NCBI RefSeq assembly: GCF_037042905.1
Contig: NC_087254.1
Location: 20,857,103 to 20,921,102 of the forward strand
Origin: Lytechinus pictus
Lineage: Eukaryota > Echinodermata > Echinoidea > Temnopleuroida > Toxopneustidae
DNA length: 64,000 nucleotides
Direction of reading: 5' to 3'
In this document: piece after piece, positions 21,966 to 33,676 of the stretch
Layout of the letters: each line of letters begins with the position of its first letter
How positions within the stretch are numbered: the first letter of the stretch is position 1
The notes under the pieces: model-generated
Seen by the model: only the letters and a program-made list of their open reading frames with translations
Database searches by the model: none
What the model was told of the DNA's origin: nothing
Position numbers and translations under genes: made by a program

Positions 21966-23475
21966 TTGACCGGCTTGTTATATTCACTCGCGTTGGTAAT
22001 CACTCGCGTCGCGTTGGTAATCACACGCGTTTTTTATTTTTGGCGATTTTTTTTTCATTTCGGTGCGATTTTTTTTCTAACGGTGTCTTCAATGGGACAA
22101 ACACGCTGGGAAAATAAAATGAAATTGAAATTCGAGTTTCGTTTTAAGCCGGCAAGTGCCTTAAATAAGATGTACTCGACTACTGTTTTACCATAACAAA
22201 CAAGCAAATCAGCCATGTGGCTCAACTAGATCCGGACTTCTACTGTGTCTTATACGAGGACTCCGAGTCGGAACTTGCCATATCTGCCACATCGATATTA
22301 CATCGTATCATTCCCATATGCGGACATGCCGCATTATTATTTAAAGGACAAGTCCACCCCAACATAAAGTTGATTGGAATAAAAAGAGAAAAATCCAACA
22401 AGTATAACACTGAAAATTTCATCAAAATCGGATGTATAATAAGAAAGTTATGACATTTTAAAATTTCGCTTAATTTCACAAAAATAGTTATATGCACATC
22501 CTGGTCGGTATGCAAATGAGGGAACTGATGACATCACTCACTCACTATTTCTTTTGTATTTTACTATATGAAATATGAAATATTTTGATTTTCTCATCAT
22601 TGTCATGTAAAATGAAGTTTCATTCCTCCCTGAACATGTGGAATTCCATTATTTTAACATTTTATGCTACAGGCAAGGAGGTCCTAATCGTCAAATTCGC
22701 AAAAATTGAAAAATTGTATAATTCAAACAATAGAAAACAAAAGAAATAGTGAGTGAGTGACATCATCGACTCTCTCATTTGGATGTAACTGGCTCGTTCA
22801 TATAACTATTTTGTTAAAAATAAGCGAAACTTTGAAATGTCATAACTTTCTTATTTTACATCCAATTTTGATGAAATTTTCAGCATTGTGCTTGTCTGAT
22901 TTTTCTCTATTGATTCAAATCAACATTTTTCTGAGGTGGACTTGACCTTTAATGAATAATGATTATATAACAACTAATTGTTCTATATAATATTGGTACA
23001 ATCGGCGCCTCATATATAACGTGGGATCTAACTCAGCTCGACTCACGTTAGCTTGTTCCATGCTACCGATGCACGTCGTGTCCGACCGCGGGGCCGCCTT
23101 GGGGCCATTGCCGGGGCCATTGCATGCAGGCATGTCCGCATATGGGAATGATACGATGTAATATCGATGTGGCAGATATAGCAAGTTCCGACTCGGAGTC
23201 CTCGTATAAGACACAGTAGAAGTCCGGATCTAGTTGAGCCACATGGCTGATTTGCTTGTTTGTTATGGTAAAACAGTAGTCGAGTACATTTTATTTTAAG
23301 GCACTTAATTGCCGGCTTGAAACGAAACTCGAATTTCATTTTATTTTCCCTGCATGTCTGTCCCATTGAAGACACCGTTAAAAAAAAATCGCACCGAAAT
23401 AAAAAAAAATCGCCAAAAATTCAAAACGCGCGTGATTACGAACCCGCACGCGACGCGAGTGATTATAAACTGCCT
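21966..23475. repeat. large foldback: 350-bp inverted arms around a second foldback
   Basis: The left arm (21966-22333) and right arm (about 23125-23475) are reverse complements at roughly nine bases in ten. Matched words include 'cggtgtcttcaatgggac', 'gtactcgactactgtttt', 'ccatgtggctcaactaga' and 'catatgcggacatgcc'. Weaker pairing continues outward to about 21928 and 23545. Between the arms lie the TTAA-flanked foldback 22341-22952 and about 170 bp of sequence found only on the right side. Confidence 0.85.
22341..22952. mobile_element. TTAA-flanked foldback MITE
   Basis: Ends TTAA-aggacaagtccacc and ggtggacttgacct-TTAA. Inverted arms of about 180 bp share 'aagaaagttatgacatt', 'gatgaaattttcagtgttata'-like words and 'tatgcaaatgag'. 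A TTAA duplication suggests piggyBac-type mobilisation; this is inference. Repeats of this form are familiar to me from echinoderm sequence. Confidence 0.7.
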
Positions 23476-24349
23476 TTTGACCAAAGTAGAGTATGAATCA
23501 GGTCATTTTAACTAGCATTTCAAAACTTTGCGCGCGCGCACGGTTACGGGTGCATTCTCGCGCGTAACGGCACTATACAACAAAAGATCGCAATTTTTTC
23601 ATATCAATGGATTGATAATATATTTCTGAGTAATTTGATACCTTGATCAACTTTCTACGACAAGTAATAACGGAATTAGCCTCCATCATAGTTTACAGCA
23701 CGCGCGCACTAACCATAGACAATATATGTGCAAAAACATGCCTATACAAAATTCATTATAGCTCTTCACAAAGTCTGTTGACCCCATTTTTTTTTCATAC
23801 TCGAATAGAGTATGGATGGGAGATATGATTTCATGCCACATTTGACCCTTAATTTCATCATGACATCATCAAAATGGCGACGGAACTCAAAATTTCCATT
23901 TTGCTACTTATGACGTCATCATAATTATGCAAATTTGAGTCTAACTCCGTGAATATTGGTCAATTTTCGCTCAGGTTTTTATAAGTATGTTGTAGCTAAG
24001 GACATACTCTTTCTAATGTTATGGCTATATTTACATTTAAAGGAACAGATCGTCCTGAAAAATGGCAAGTTATAGAGGCATGTCATTTTCGCTCATTTTG
24101 TGTGCAATCTCTATGAGAAATGACTTTTTCTCAAAACTGGATTTTACATTCCTCTATTTCGTGAGCCATATCTCAATTTTTCTTTGTTGGTTTTCTCTGA
24201 GCTTGGAGTATGTTGTAGCTGAGATTCTAAGCTATTGCAAATATGACCTCCATTTTTCAATCAGACACCGGGATCATGCCCGTATTTCTCTTGCAAAATT
24301 GGATTTGAGATCCTCTTAATTTGCTTAATATGTGTAAAGTCTATGGGAA

Positions 24350-24430
24350 ATAGTGTAGCTCAATTGGTGAGGCATCAGACTTGCGTCTCCAGGGTCCACG
24401 GTTAGAGTCCAGGGGTGAACATGAGATTTT
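24350..24430 (+). other. tRNA-like sequence, probably a SINE head or tRNA pseudogene
   Basis: An A-box-like gtagctcaattggtgagg and a B-box-like ggttagagtcc are spaced as in a tRNA, followed by a T-rich run. The B box deviates from ggttcgaatcc, and no acceptor stem closes, so this is not a working tRNA gene. It lies just outside the left end of unit B. Confidence 0.35.
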
Positions 24431-24564
24431 AGTTTTTTCTTTTTTTTTTTCTTTTCAAGATTTCCCATATGGTCCTTTATGACCATTGCAAGGTATATAA
24501 GTTAAAATATTGCACAATAAGAGAGATTAAAATTCCTTTTAATAGGCCTATAACATGTAAATGT

Positions 24565-26669
24565 ATTAGTTATATTCAATATTGCCTCGGAGTTGTGTCA
24601 TCTCCGCTTTTCACATTAACCTGTCATGTTCTCTCTCGTTAATTCCAATCAGTAATACAATAGTTCTCTTGCTTTATATATGCTGCTATTTTCCGTTTGT
24701 GCTTTTGAATATATTTGTCAACATTCTGTTCTTGTTTATGTTCTCTTTATATTTTTGTTTGTCTAGTAGGACCAGATTGTGTGAAATATTAAGAGACGCC
24801 AGATCATCCAGCGTATATCTTACATTCTGAAGTGTCAATTATCCAAAGATTAACAGGCCGAAAATGGAGTAAGTCCCTATTGTATTTTCTAAATAATAAC
24901 CAGACTGATTTAAATTATGAAATCTTGGCTATGTAAGTGATTAAAGAAACTTTTTTTCGACAAGTAAAACTGATGGTACCAGTAATCGATAATTGGTAAT
25001 AATCTTGCTATTCATGAAACATTTCTTCTTTTTTTTAATTATTTTTTAATGACTAATGACTGAAATGGTTTCCAAGTTCCAACTGTAGAACAAGAGGAAA
25101 AGTTTAGTTTTGAAAGATATCAGTTAAGTTATGTCATTAATTGTTGTAGTAGCATATATATATATACATGTATATATACGTATTAGTAGAATATCAGTAG
25201 TATTAGCAGAAGCTACAGTTATTTGATGTAAAATTCACTTTTTCGTTTCCCTTTGAAATTTTGTTATCAAAAGTGTGAACGATACTTACCAATCAATCAA
25301 TACGTCATGGAAAGTATGAATAAGAACAAAACGAACACAGAAAGAAAATACAGAGTGGATATAATTATCATTATTTATTTCTATAATAAAAGAAAGAGGC
25401 TCTTTCGTTCTGTACAGTGAAAACGATCTGAGTTCATTAAATTAATGTTATCTATTTATCTTATATCTATTGTCATAGCGATAAAAAAATGTGCTGCATA
25501 AATGTGGAAAATATGAAACAAAAAATAAACTATACCAAACTCTGCAGTATTCTGGTATATCTTGAACTATTTCATCAGAAAGTCTGTGAATCAAGACTAC
25601 TGTACAGTAGTCTTGTATCTTTTGTGTGGATGTAGACCCCGATGTATGTATGGAAAGTAGCCTTTTGTATAAATTATATTGTAAATTGATGTCTTGTGAA
25701 AATGGAAGAAAATAAATGTATTCTTGAATTTAATTGAATTAAAAAAATATATTTATACTATAAAGGATCCGACTGTATTTTTGAACTCATTTGAGTACAG
25801 CCCATCTTTAATAGCCGTGAAACATTTTTATCATAAAATTTTCATTTAAACATATTAACTTCATCCAGATCTTACAGCAAGTATATTCTCTAAGAAAAAA
25901 AATCTAGAGATGATAATTAATCATTAAGGATTTTACTGGCAATGGGGCCAAAATTACAAAAAATCGATGAAGAAATACAATTGATCATTAACATGATTAA
26001 ACAAATCACAAGATTATCTAAAAGAAAAACTACCAACAGTATTCAGAAGCAAAACTTGATTCAATAGATTTTAGTTCTCATAAAAAAACATTATTTTGTA
26101 TATGACTGGAAAATGACATTTGAGATATATTCTGTCTTCGAACTGCCCTTAAATAGAATAATACTTTAAGACCATTGAGTATTGCTAAGCTACATGGAGC
26201 GTTGCTGACAAATTAAGTAGTTCTAAGCCAATCACATGCATGGATTTAAGTAGCTTATAACAGTCATGACAGTTGTACACTGTAAGACTTCCGGTGTTAA
26301 AAACAATTCAAGTCGAGTGGGAGTTAAAATACACCATGGACCTTGAGTTTAACACCGAATAGTGTTGACCGAACGTGTAAAACACCAATGGGTGATCAAC
26401 TATGATCACGAATTAAACACTGCATGGTGTAAATTGCCAGGTGCATTCATTTCAGTTTTAATACCACTGTTTTCTCAGGGAAATACATATTGTGAAATGC
26501 TCCCCAAATATCGGGGGGAATATCAGTTATTGTAAAACGGAGGAAAGGAAAGTAAAAGAGAGAAGGGCGGGAGATGAAAAAGGGGAAACCGTTAAAGAAA
26601 GGAGAAAGGAAGATAAATTGTGTAGGAGTAGAAAGTTTCATTGAGCGTTTTAAGGAAGAGATTATTTCC
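24565..26669. other. unit-B left flank, non-coding
   Basis: Aligns with 510-1000 and 3725-4886 of unit A, with about 640 bases (25030-25675) occupying the place of the unit-A LINE. It includes a copy of the ggtgtta foldback at 26280-26470. No frame is conserved between units. The 3' flank of SDR copy B lies at its right end. Confidence 0.6.
26280..26470. repeat. ggtgtta foldback, unit-B copy
   Basis: Counterpart of 4435-4640: 'acttccggtgttaaaaacaa' at the left and 'ttttaataccactgtttt' at the right. Its presence at the same place in both units shows it predates the duplication. Confidence 0.5.
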
Positions 26670-29600
26670 TCAATGCTTTGAAGCGGTCTGCATCATCTTA
26701 TACCAGTTTTGCGCTGCAGCATCCCCGATGCCGCCATTGAAGCGATCCCTCAGACGTTTATTGGTACTCTCGTTGGTTCCACATCGTAGGGCGGGGTCTT
26801 CCGATTTGATGCAATCTATAATGACGTCAGCAATCTCATCACTACTTTGGGCCACTGCCTTCATCGGGGCCATCAATGCACCTATGAAACCTGTGTACAT
26901 CTGCAATAAAAATGGTCGAAGATAATATTTCCTAGAAAAGAACATACAAATAAAATGACATTCATATATGCCGATGATACCACACTTGAATTTGAGTGAT
27001 TGATGGATTGCGAGAAATTGGGAACACAATTTGTTTGATTTAAAAAAAAACTGTTAAAATTACATCCAACGCCCATTTTAATCGATGTTTTCCTAATGGA
27101 AATCAATGCAGATGAGAATGTGGGCTTCGTATAGAGACATATAAAATAAATTAAACAAAACAACATGTTAATCTCACATGTTAATCTCTGTTTGCAAATG
27201 ATTAATTCCTTTTTTGTACCAGAAAATCCCACCCCCTTCCATATTTTTTCTATGTCCCTAATAGAGATGAAGAGAGGGAATCTATTCGGTTTTACCTTCT
27301 TTGTTGGGTCTTCTGCATCAGACGATTTAGCTTCTGGATCTTGGTTGGCACTCATGTTTTCTTGGAAACTGGTTAGAACTGGACCTGGGCAGACAGTACT
27401 GATTCTGAACGATGAAAAATAAACAAAATATATGGAGTGTTTATGTAAAATCGATTCAATTCAACCAAAATAAATAGAGATATTTAATGTTAAGTATTGA
27501 ACCAAAAATAACTTATGTGGTGGATATTAAGAATCAAATGATCAAGGAACTTTTCGATTTTGACGTAAGCACGTCACATCGACTTTATATGCAACGAACA
27601 CATGAAGAACAGTCTATCGCTTTACATGGCAGTTTTCTGATGAAAACACACAAAAAAGTCATGAATTTCAGTTTTTATTACATCGTTGTTCAGGCATGTG
27701 TTTGGTTCTAAAATAAAGACCACACAAACTCGACGTTTTGAGAGGTAATCATTGCTGAGGCAAAAGTGAATAGGGGTATCCGTCTCCTTCACATACTTGA
27801 CAAATAACAATTATCACCATGATCGTCACCATCATCATTATTTTCGTCGTCACCGACAATGACCATACAAATAATGGGTCATTATCATGGTCACCGCTAT
27901 CCTCGTAAATCGTAGTTTGCATTTCTGTCACCTTTAATTATGATATCGTATGTACCCTCATTCAAACATCCGACAATAGTATTAGTGTCATCGACGCCTA
28001 CGTTTTTCAACGATCAATTACTATTAATATGTGATCATCAGTTTCATCATCACCATCATTGTCATTAGTGGACATGCAACTTGATTTAATAAAAATCCAG
28101 TAATGGCAGCTCCAGAATCACCACTACTCATAGCATTTTCATAATCATTAATTAATAATCAATCACCATCATTAGCATTATCATCATCATTTTGATCATC
28201 ATCATCACCATCATCGTCGTCATTATCATCACCATCATCATCACCATCATCACCACCATCATCACCACCACCACCCTCATCATCATCATAATCACCATCA
28301 TCATTATCATCACCACCATCATCACCAGCACCATCACCACCATCCTCATCATCGTCGTCGTCAAGTATCATCGGCTTCATCATCCTCGTCACCGTCACGC
28401 TACCGTTGCCATTGTTATTTCCATCATACTCCTTGAAAAAATATCATCCCTAACACCCTCATTATCATCATCATCATAAACATCATCATCATCATCACCA
28501 CCACTACTATCATTGTCGTCGTCGTCATCATCATCATCATCGATTACGTGAACTTCAGTAAGGTATCACAAGTGCTGCATCCACAGTGCGACTTACTTGA
28601 CATTAAAGCATTTCAATACAGGATGAAGAGCTTCAGTGAATCCTTCCATGGCAAACTTCGTTGCGCTGTAAACTTCACTAAATGGAAAACCTTTCAAATT
28701 GAAGAAATAAAAATTAGACCATTGAGTTATACAATTTATGGATGCTCTGAAAAAATACAGATTTGTGGTAAGAATTTGAAAATAGAATCGGCAGAGATGT
28801 ATAGTCATACCGTACATAACACGTTGACGATGAATACATATTGTTTTGAAGCAAATAAGTGAATTTCATCTTGTTTAAGCACATGTAAAAATGATACTAT
28901 ATAATGTCCACTCCATCCATATTCAAATTTTCTTTTTAAAACGCTTTGCTTTCAGTGATGATCAAGTTTAATGACCTGAGTTTTAGCTTCGGAGACTAAA
29001 ATACGATTTACACATATAAAATTTTATATCTATAAGGATTGGAAAGCAGATGGACACATCGTTCGTTATTTCATTAAAAACTAACCCTTACCATTAATTC
29101 CACCAAGACTGCTGATATTGACTATACGACCTGACCTCTGTTGTTTCATGATAGGTATTACTTCCTGTGTCATCCGATATGTTCCTACGATGTTGGTTTC
29201 TGACATATTTCTCATATGAGCCATCGTCATCTCTTCAAGTGGTCCCATCCATCCAAATGCTGCGTTATTAACTATGAAAATGCAGACAAAAAAATCAGAC
29301 AGACATTAATTTTGTTTTTCCTTTGTTCTTCTTTAGACCGATACAGACCGATATGGGTTCATGATTGTATTTGCATATTTTTGATGGGCTATTGAATTTT
29401 AATCAGTGGGTTTCTTCCGCATTCCTTACAGAGAATTTGAAAATTATTTTCGATTTTTATTACAGGCTATATTTGTTTCCACATCGTCCAACGATGTCGC
29501 TCTTCCCGAACTGCTGAACATAATGTATATAAGAAAATAAACAGATGAAGTGATTCCTTTAGAATAATCCACAAAAAAATAAACAATCGGGTACAGTGAG

Positions 29601-29892
29601 GTACTCGAAAAGGGGAAAACGACGTTCTACCTAGAATGTCGACTTTGCCATGCTTCTCTTTTATTGTTTTAACAGCATCCACAATCGACTCCTCTTTGGT
29701 GATATCTAACTGCCGAATAAATAGGGTATCGTTGAGGGCGCTGCCTGCAGCCTGCTCAAGGTCTCCTTTCTTCGCCAGGTTCCTCATGGTTGCGTACACT
29801 ATGTATTTATTTGCATCTTTGGCCAACTTGACGGCTGTCGTAAGACCAATGCCGGTAGAACATCCAGTGATTAGGGTGACGAGCGGAGCCAT
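26670..29892 (-). CDS. short-chain dehydrogenase/reductase, HSD17B1/RDH8-like, copy B
   Basis: Tandem paralogue of the gene at 4887-12624, same fold and expected reaction. Exons: 29892-29631, 29271-29092, 28690-28597, 27404-27296, 26900-26670; each has the length of its partner and gives 291 residues. TGCSTGIG, N114, S142, YSATK (155-159) and CPGPVLTSF are all kept. It differs from copy A at about 15 residues, and these are uneven: four in exons 1-3 (residues 1-178) and eleven in exons 4-5. Changes in exon 5 include several to Lys or Arg. The last two exons encode the C-terminal region that in this family shapes the substrate pocket. Introns are short and free of LINEs, so this is the less disturbed copy. 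Confidence 0.9.
28170..28540. repeat. (ATC)n microsatellite, SDR copy B intron 3
   Basis: Same location and flanks as the array at 8870-9310 in copy A, but shorter. Derived open frames rich in Asp or Met have no coding meaning. Confidence 0.9.
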
Positions 29893-30207
29893 GTCTATGG
29901 AGGAAAGACAGATAACAGGCGTGAACAAGTAGAGTAATATAATCAATAATATGGAATTCGATTAAGCTTCACCAAAACATAATTCGTGCATTATTGAGTG
30001 TTCCTCCCCCCGCCCCCCCCCCCAACAAACAAATGAAGATTTCCACCGATCGAAGCAACCCGCCCCCTATATCTCTCTTTATATTTCTTCCCCTTTCTCT
30101 CTTCCATCTCATACTCCCATCAAGTTTGCTTACACAATTTGAATTCGCATCAATTAATTTCCAACAAAATCATTTCTTAGTCTAGGTATTCCATAGTGTA
30201 ACTTATA

Positions 30208-30366
30208 CCTTGGTCACATTTGTTCTACGGCGGCCGTACGGCGAGTCGAAAACAGCCGTTTTAACATTTGTTTGTACCAGCTACATATCGGTGGTTTGAA
30301 TAAAAATGAATAAAACGACTGTTTTCAACTCGCCGTACGGCCGCCGTAGAGCAAATGTGACCAAGG
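30208..30366. mobile_element. 159-bp hairpin MITE in a TA-rich site
   Basis: Ends (t)taccttggtcacatttg and caaatgtgaccaaggta are perfect inverted repeats. The inner 'cggcggccgtacggcgagtc' pairs with its complement at 30330-30350. Unit A has the unfilled sequence 'gtaactaagggc' near 12937. A related end lies at 17125-17183 inside the second hAT-like element. Confidence 0.8.
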
Positions 30367-30505
30367 TATAAGGGCTGACAGAATGATGATCAAAATGTGC
30401 GGATAAGCCTACAAAATAAACTGGTAGAATCTATATATCCTGCACCTTATGCTCCCTCTCATCTTCTATTTACACGTTCAGAGTTTCACTTTATTTTAGG
30501 ATATA

Positions 30506-31341
30506 CAGTGCGTCCCACAAAAAACGAAACCGAGATTTATCGATGATTTATCATAACTTAATCACAAATACAATAGACAAATGACCTACCATTGTAAAGC
30601 TTAGAATCTCCTCTTTCATCTTAAATTACTTAGATTATTTCTCATTCACGCATGAGTGAGCAAAAACAATTTGAAGAGGGGATACCAAAAAGTCATATGG
30701 CGGGCTGTATCTGGGTTTCAAAAAGAAAACCACATTTCTGAAAAGTTCAATATCTGCTCTTTAATTTGATACCTCAATTACAGAAAATGGTCAAAAATAA
30801 GAAAGTCCTGGTTATTTGAAATAAGGCTTGAATTTCAATAATTTCATAAAATGAAGAGGTTTTACAGGCTAACGTTCAAACTCATTCGACACTCCGTTTT
30901 GTTGACGATCAGCCATGCATGAAGTCTTTTGTTAACCATGCGATCGGGCATGCGATAGCTTCTGTGGGAAACCGGTGAAAACACGTTTATTTAATGAAAT
31001 TATGGAAATACAAGCATTGTTTCGAGAAAACGTAACTTTTTTACTTCTTGACCATTTTTTGTGATTAAGGTATCAAATTAAAGAGCAGATATTGAACTTT
31101 TTAGGCATGTGATTTTCTATTTAATATTCAGATACCCCCCGCCAAATGTCTGAGTTTTTGGTAACCTTTCTTCAAATTGTTTTTGCTCACTCATGCTTGA
31201 ATGAGGAATAATCTAAGTAATATCAGATGAAAGAGGAGATTCTAAGCTTTACATTGGTAGGTCATTTGTCTATTGTATTTGTGATTAAGTTATGATAAAT
31301 CATCGCTAAATCTCGGTTTCGTTTTTTTTTGGGACGCACTG
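30506..31341. mobile_element. 836-bp foldback with mariner-like ends (CAGTGCGTCCCA)
   Basis: Left and right arms of nearly 300 bp are inverted copies. They share 'cgaaaccgagattta', 'caaatgacctaccattg', 'agagcagatattgaac' and 'gtatcaaattaaagagc'. tata flanks both ends (30502-30505, 31342-31345), and unit A holds the unfilled 'ggatatagg' at 13057-13064. The middle (about 30810-31050) is unrelated to the arms and has no transposase. A lone right end of the same family sits at 3640-3724. Confidence 0.85.
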
Positions 31342-32213
31342 TATAGGCCAAATACATACGTGGATACTTCTAACCTCCCACTTCCCCGAATACATTATAC
31401 GTACAAGAATTTTAAAAAGGGGTAATTTTCAACATGACCAATAATCTATTCCAGGGAATAAGTGTAGTTGACCTTTGAACGTACATAATCATTCTTTCTT
31501 CGGTATTGCGGATTTGGATATTATCTACCACCTGGGATCTACCAGTGCGAATGCTGTATAGTTTGTGAACATTGACCTACATTTTGCATTTAAACACTCA
31601 TATGCATACAATCACAACGAAGCAACCTTTCACCGACATGACGCAGGAAGATGGACGCTACGATGAAGAAGTACATTTTGTGAATAAATATATTGCTCAT
31701 ACAAGACAATCATAGACCTATATAATTTTATTCAATGTAATACTGGGAAATAGTGAATCGCTGAAATTGACCAACGTTGCAGTATAGATTAAATTCATGA
31801 TTGCTCTTCTAATATTTCAACATTATAATGAACTAATAATATTCATCACGGTCGGCAGCACAGGTGTAAACATGCAGCGTATTCTTATGAAGGAGTATAT
31901 AAAAGACATACATACCTGACGTCTTGAAGATGTTATGAGTGGTAGTATCCGTCAAGTTCAGGTCTAGAACGGTGAAGTGAAGACTTCTTATGGAGATGGG
32001 TGGGTATATACTGGTCAAGCAATATGATTTGGGGCAGAGATTACTATACAAACACGGTCAACTACAAACAAACGGATATCCCGATAGGACCCCTAGCTTA
32101 CCACTGGTGCTATAAAGAGATGGCAAACAGTGAGTCTGCAAAAATGAAATGTAGTGAACTATACTTTATTTTTAAGAAATGCAGCTCAAGGACACGATCA
32201 ATATTGACTAGTA

Positions 32214-33676
32214 CAGGGGCAGGCGCGTAGCCAGGGGGGGGCGGTGGGGGCGGTCGCCCCCCCCCCAAAAAAAAACGTCCCCAAAAAGAAAAAAAAGAAG
32301 GGAAAAAAAGAGAGGAGAAAAGGAAAAGCGAAGGGAAGAAAGGGAAGAAAGGTAGCTTTGTGGGTTTTTCCTTTTATTCTTTTTTTTTTTTTTCAAAAAG
32401 AGAAACTCCTTCACTCTTGCTCTAAATTTATATATATGAATTTTGCTTCCGCGCTGCGCGCGGATAAATGACAATATTGCAGTTCTCCTCTGTTTCCCCC
32501 ACCCTTTCTCTAACCCTGTTTTTCCACCTCAGCTATACGTGTTTCTTGCCAGTTCAAGTTCAAATGTATACATGAGGGCATGGAATTAGAGTAAGGTTAG
32601 GCCGAAGTGTATGAAGTCTTTTTTTTTCAAATTGATCGCGAAACTTCTGGTCGGGTTGACTCCAGGCGGGTCAAATCTTTATATCAATTTCTGCCGTCAC
32701 CTCCACTAGGGCAACTTCTCCCGCTTTTCAACTCATTATTTAACAACCATAATTTTGGGGCAAACGGGTTTCTAATTAAAAAAAAAAGAAGGTATAAAAT
32801 TCGTGTCGTATCAAATAAAAAAGTACAATATTTTTTTAATCAAATTCTAGTAAATTTCATGTCATTTCCCTGCCCTGTCCTATTTTGCGCCCTCAGTTTG
32901 AAATTTTGAATGACACTTAAGTTTCTTTATCGTTAAAAATGAAGCGCTTCAAGATTAGTCAAAGACATTATACATCATCCTTTTTATATAATTTTAATAA
33001 ATCACAGAAGTTTCAACTTTTTGAGCGGTATTTTCCTTGTAATGAAGTTAAATAATCTTAGAAAATCAATTGAATTAGAACCGCTGGGTATAGAGATATC
33101 TGCATGTAATGAAACGTCCGACCTTTAAGATTTCAGAGTTTCATTGCTCTGCGCGGGGAAGAATATCTTCCTCCCGGCATATCTTCTCCTCTGTTTTGCG
33201 AGTTAAAGATATGCACTGTGGCTAAATTGTAATCAAATCTGATCTTTCCGAGGGAAGCATTCAATATGACTTAGAGAATACCATTATTTCGGGACCCTTT
33301 TCTTTGCCAAAAAATTATAAAATGCATGAGCTTCCGCGCTTCGAGCGGGGTAATTATTATTATAATTTCCTCTATTTTATCCCTTTTTGTGCGTTCACAA
33401 TCACTTTTGAAAACAAGATTCAAAATCACAATAGAGTGAACTGAATTGGAGCTGATACAGGCAGGGTTGGAAACAGGTACTAGAGACAAGATAGACGGCT
33501 CCTTTTCATTTTAATTTATGAAACACCGAAAGCTTCGCGCTTCGCAAGGGAGGGGGAAACTCCCCCTCCCTGCACCCACCCCCTAGGGAGCGCGCTTCGC
33601 GCGCTCTGTAAGTGTTGGCACGCTTCGCGTGCACTTACCGCCCCCTCCAAAATGAAATCCTGGCTACGCGGTTGTA
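32214..33676. mobile_element. DNA-element-like block with GCGTAGCCAGG ends
   Basis: It starts CAGGGGCAGGCGCGTAGCC; near 33658 the sequence cctggctacgcg is the inverted counterpart. Poly(G) and poly(C) lie at 32236-32267. It is absent from unit A at this place. The ends resemble hAT termini, but the target duplication could not be settled (left flank gactagta). Small frames rich in Lys, Phe or Pro follow the base composition and are not genes. Confidence 0.5.

Larger units (their letters stand above)
21601..24564. other. block between the two duplication units
   Basis: Not shared with either unit. It begins with a perfect short inverted repeat, TGATCTGTC-aatc-GACAGATCA (21615-21636), right at the DMC1 breakpoint. 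It then holds long nested inverted repeats and stretches with 'catgacgtcatc' on either side. No gene is seen. It could be a transposon cluster that landed at, or helped form, the junction. Confidence 0.55.
29893..32213. other. SDR copy B upstream region, non-coding
   Basis: Matches 12625-13875 of unit A apart from two inserted foldbacks (30208-30366, 30506-31341). It has poly(C) near 30006. The SDR copy B promoter should lie close to 29900-30000, but no core element is convincing. It retains the unfilled hAT target sites at 32106-32128. Confidence 0.6.

Noticed and set aside
24350-24430. tRNA gene
   Set aside because: A/B-box spacing is right but the B box is imperfect and no acceptor stem forms; kept only as a tRNA-like relic.
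28152-28479. Acidic and Ile/Thr-rich frames on both strands
   Set aside because: Same microsatellite effect as at 8871-9308.
29467-29946. 159-codon extension of SDR copy B exon 1 at both ends
   Set aside because: Upstream residues are not shared with copy A, and the frame after HGKVDIL reads into intron 1; the splice donor at 29630 joins exon 2 in frame.
32208-32474. Lys-rich and Phe-rich frames on both strands
   Set aside because: Produced by purine and poly(T) runs next to poly(C); no conserved motif.
32607-32909. 100-codon plus-strand frame
   Set aside because: No family signature, repetitive Lys/Phe content, inside a transposon-like block absent from unit A.
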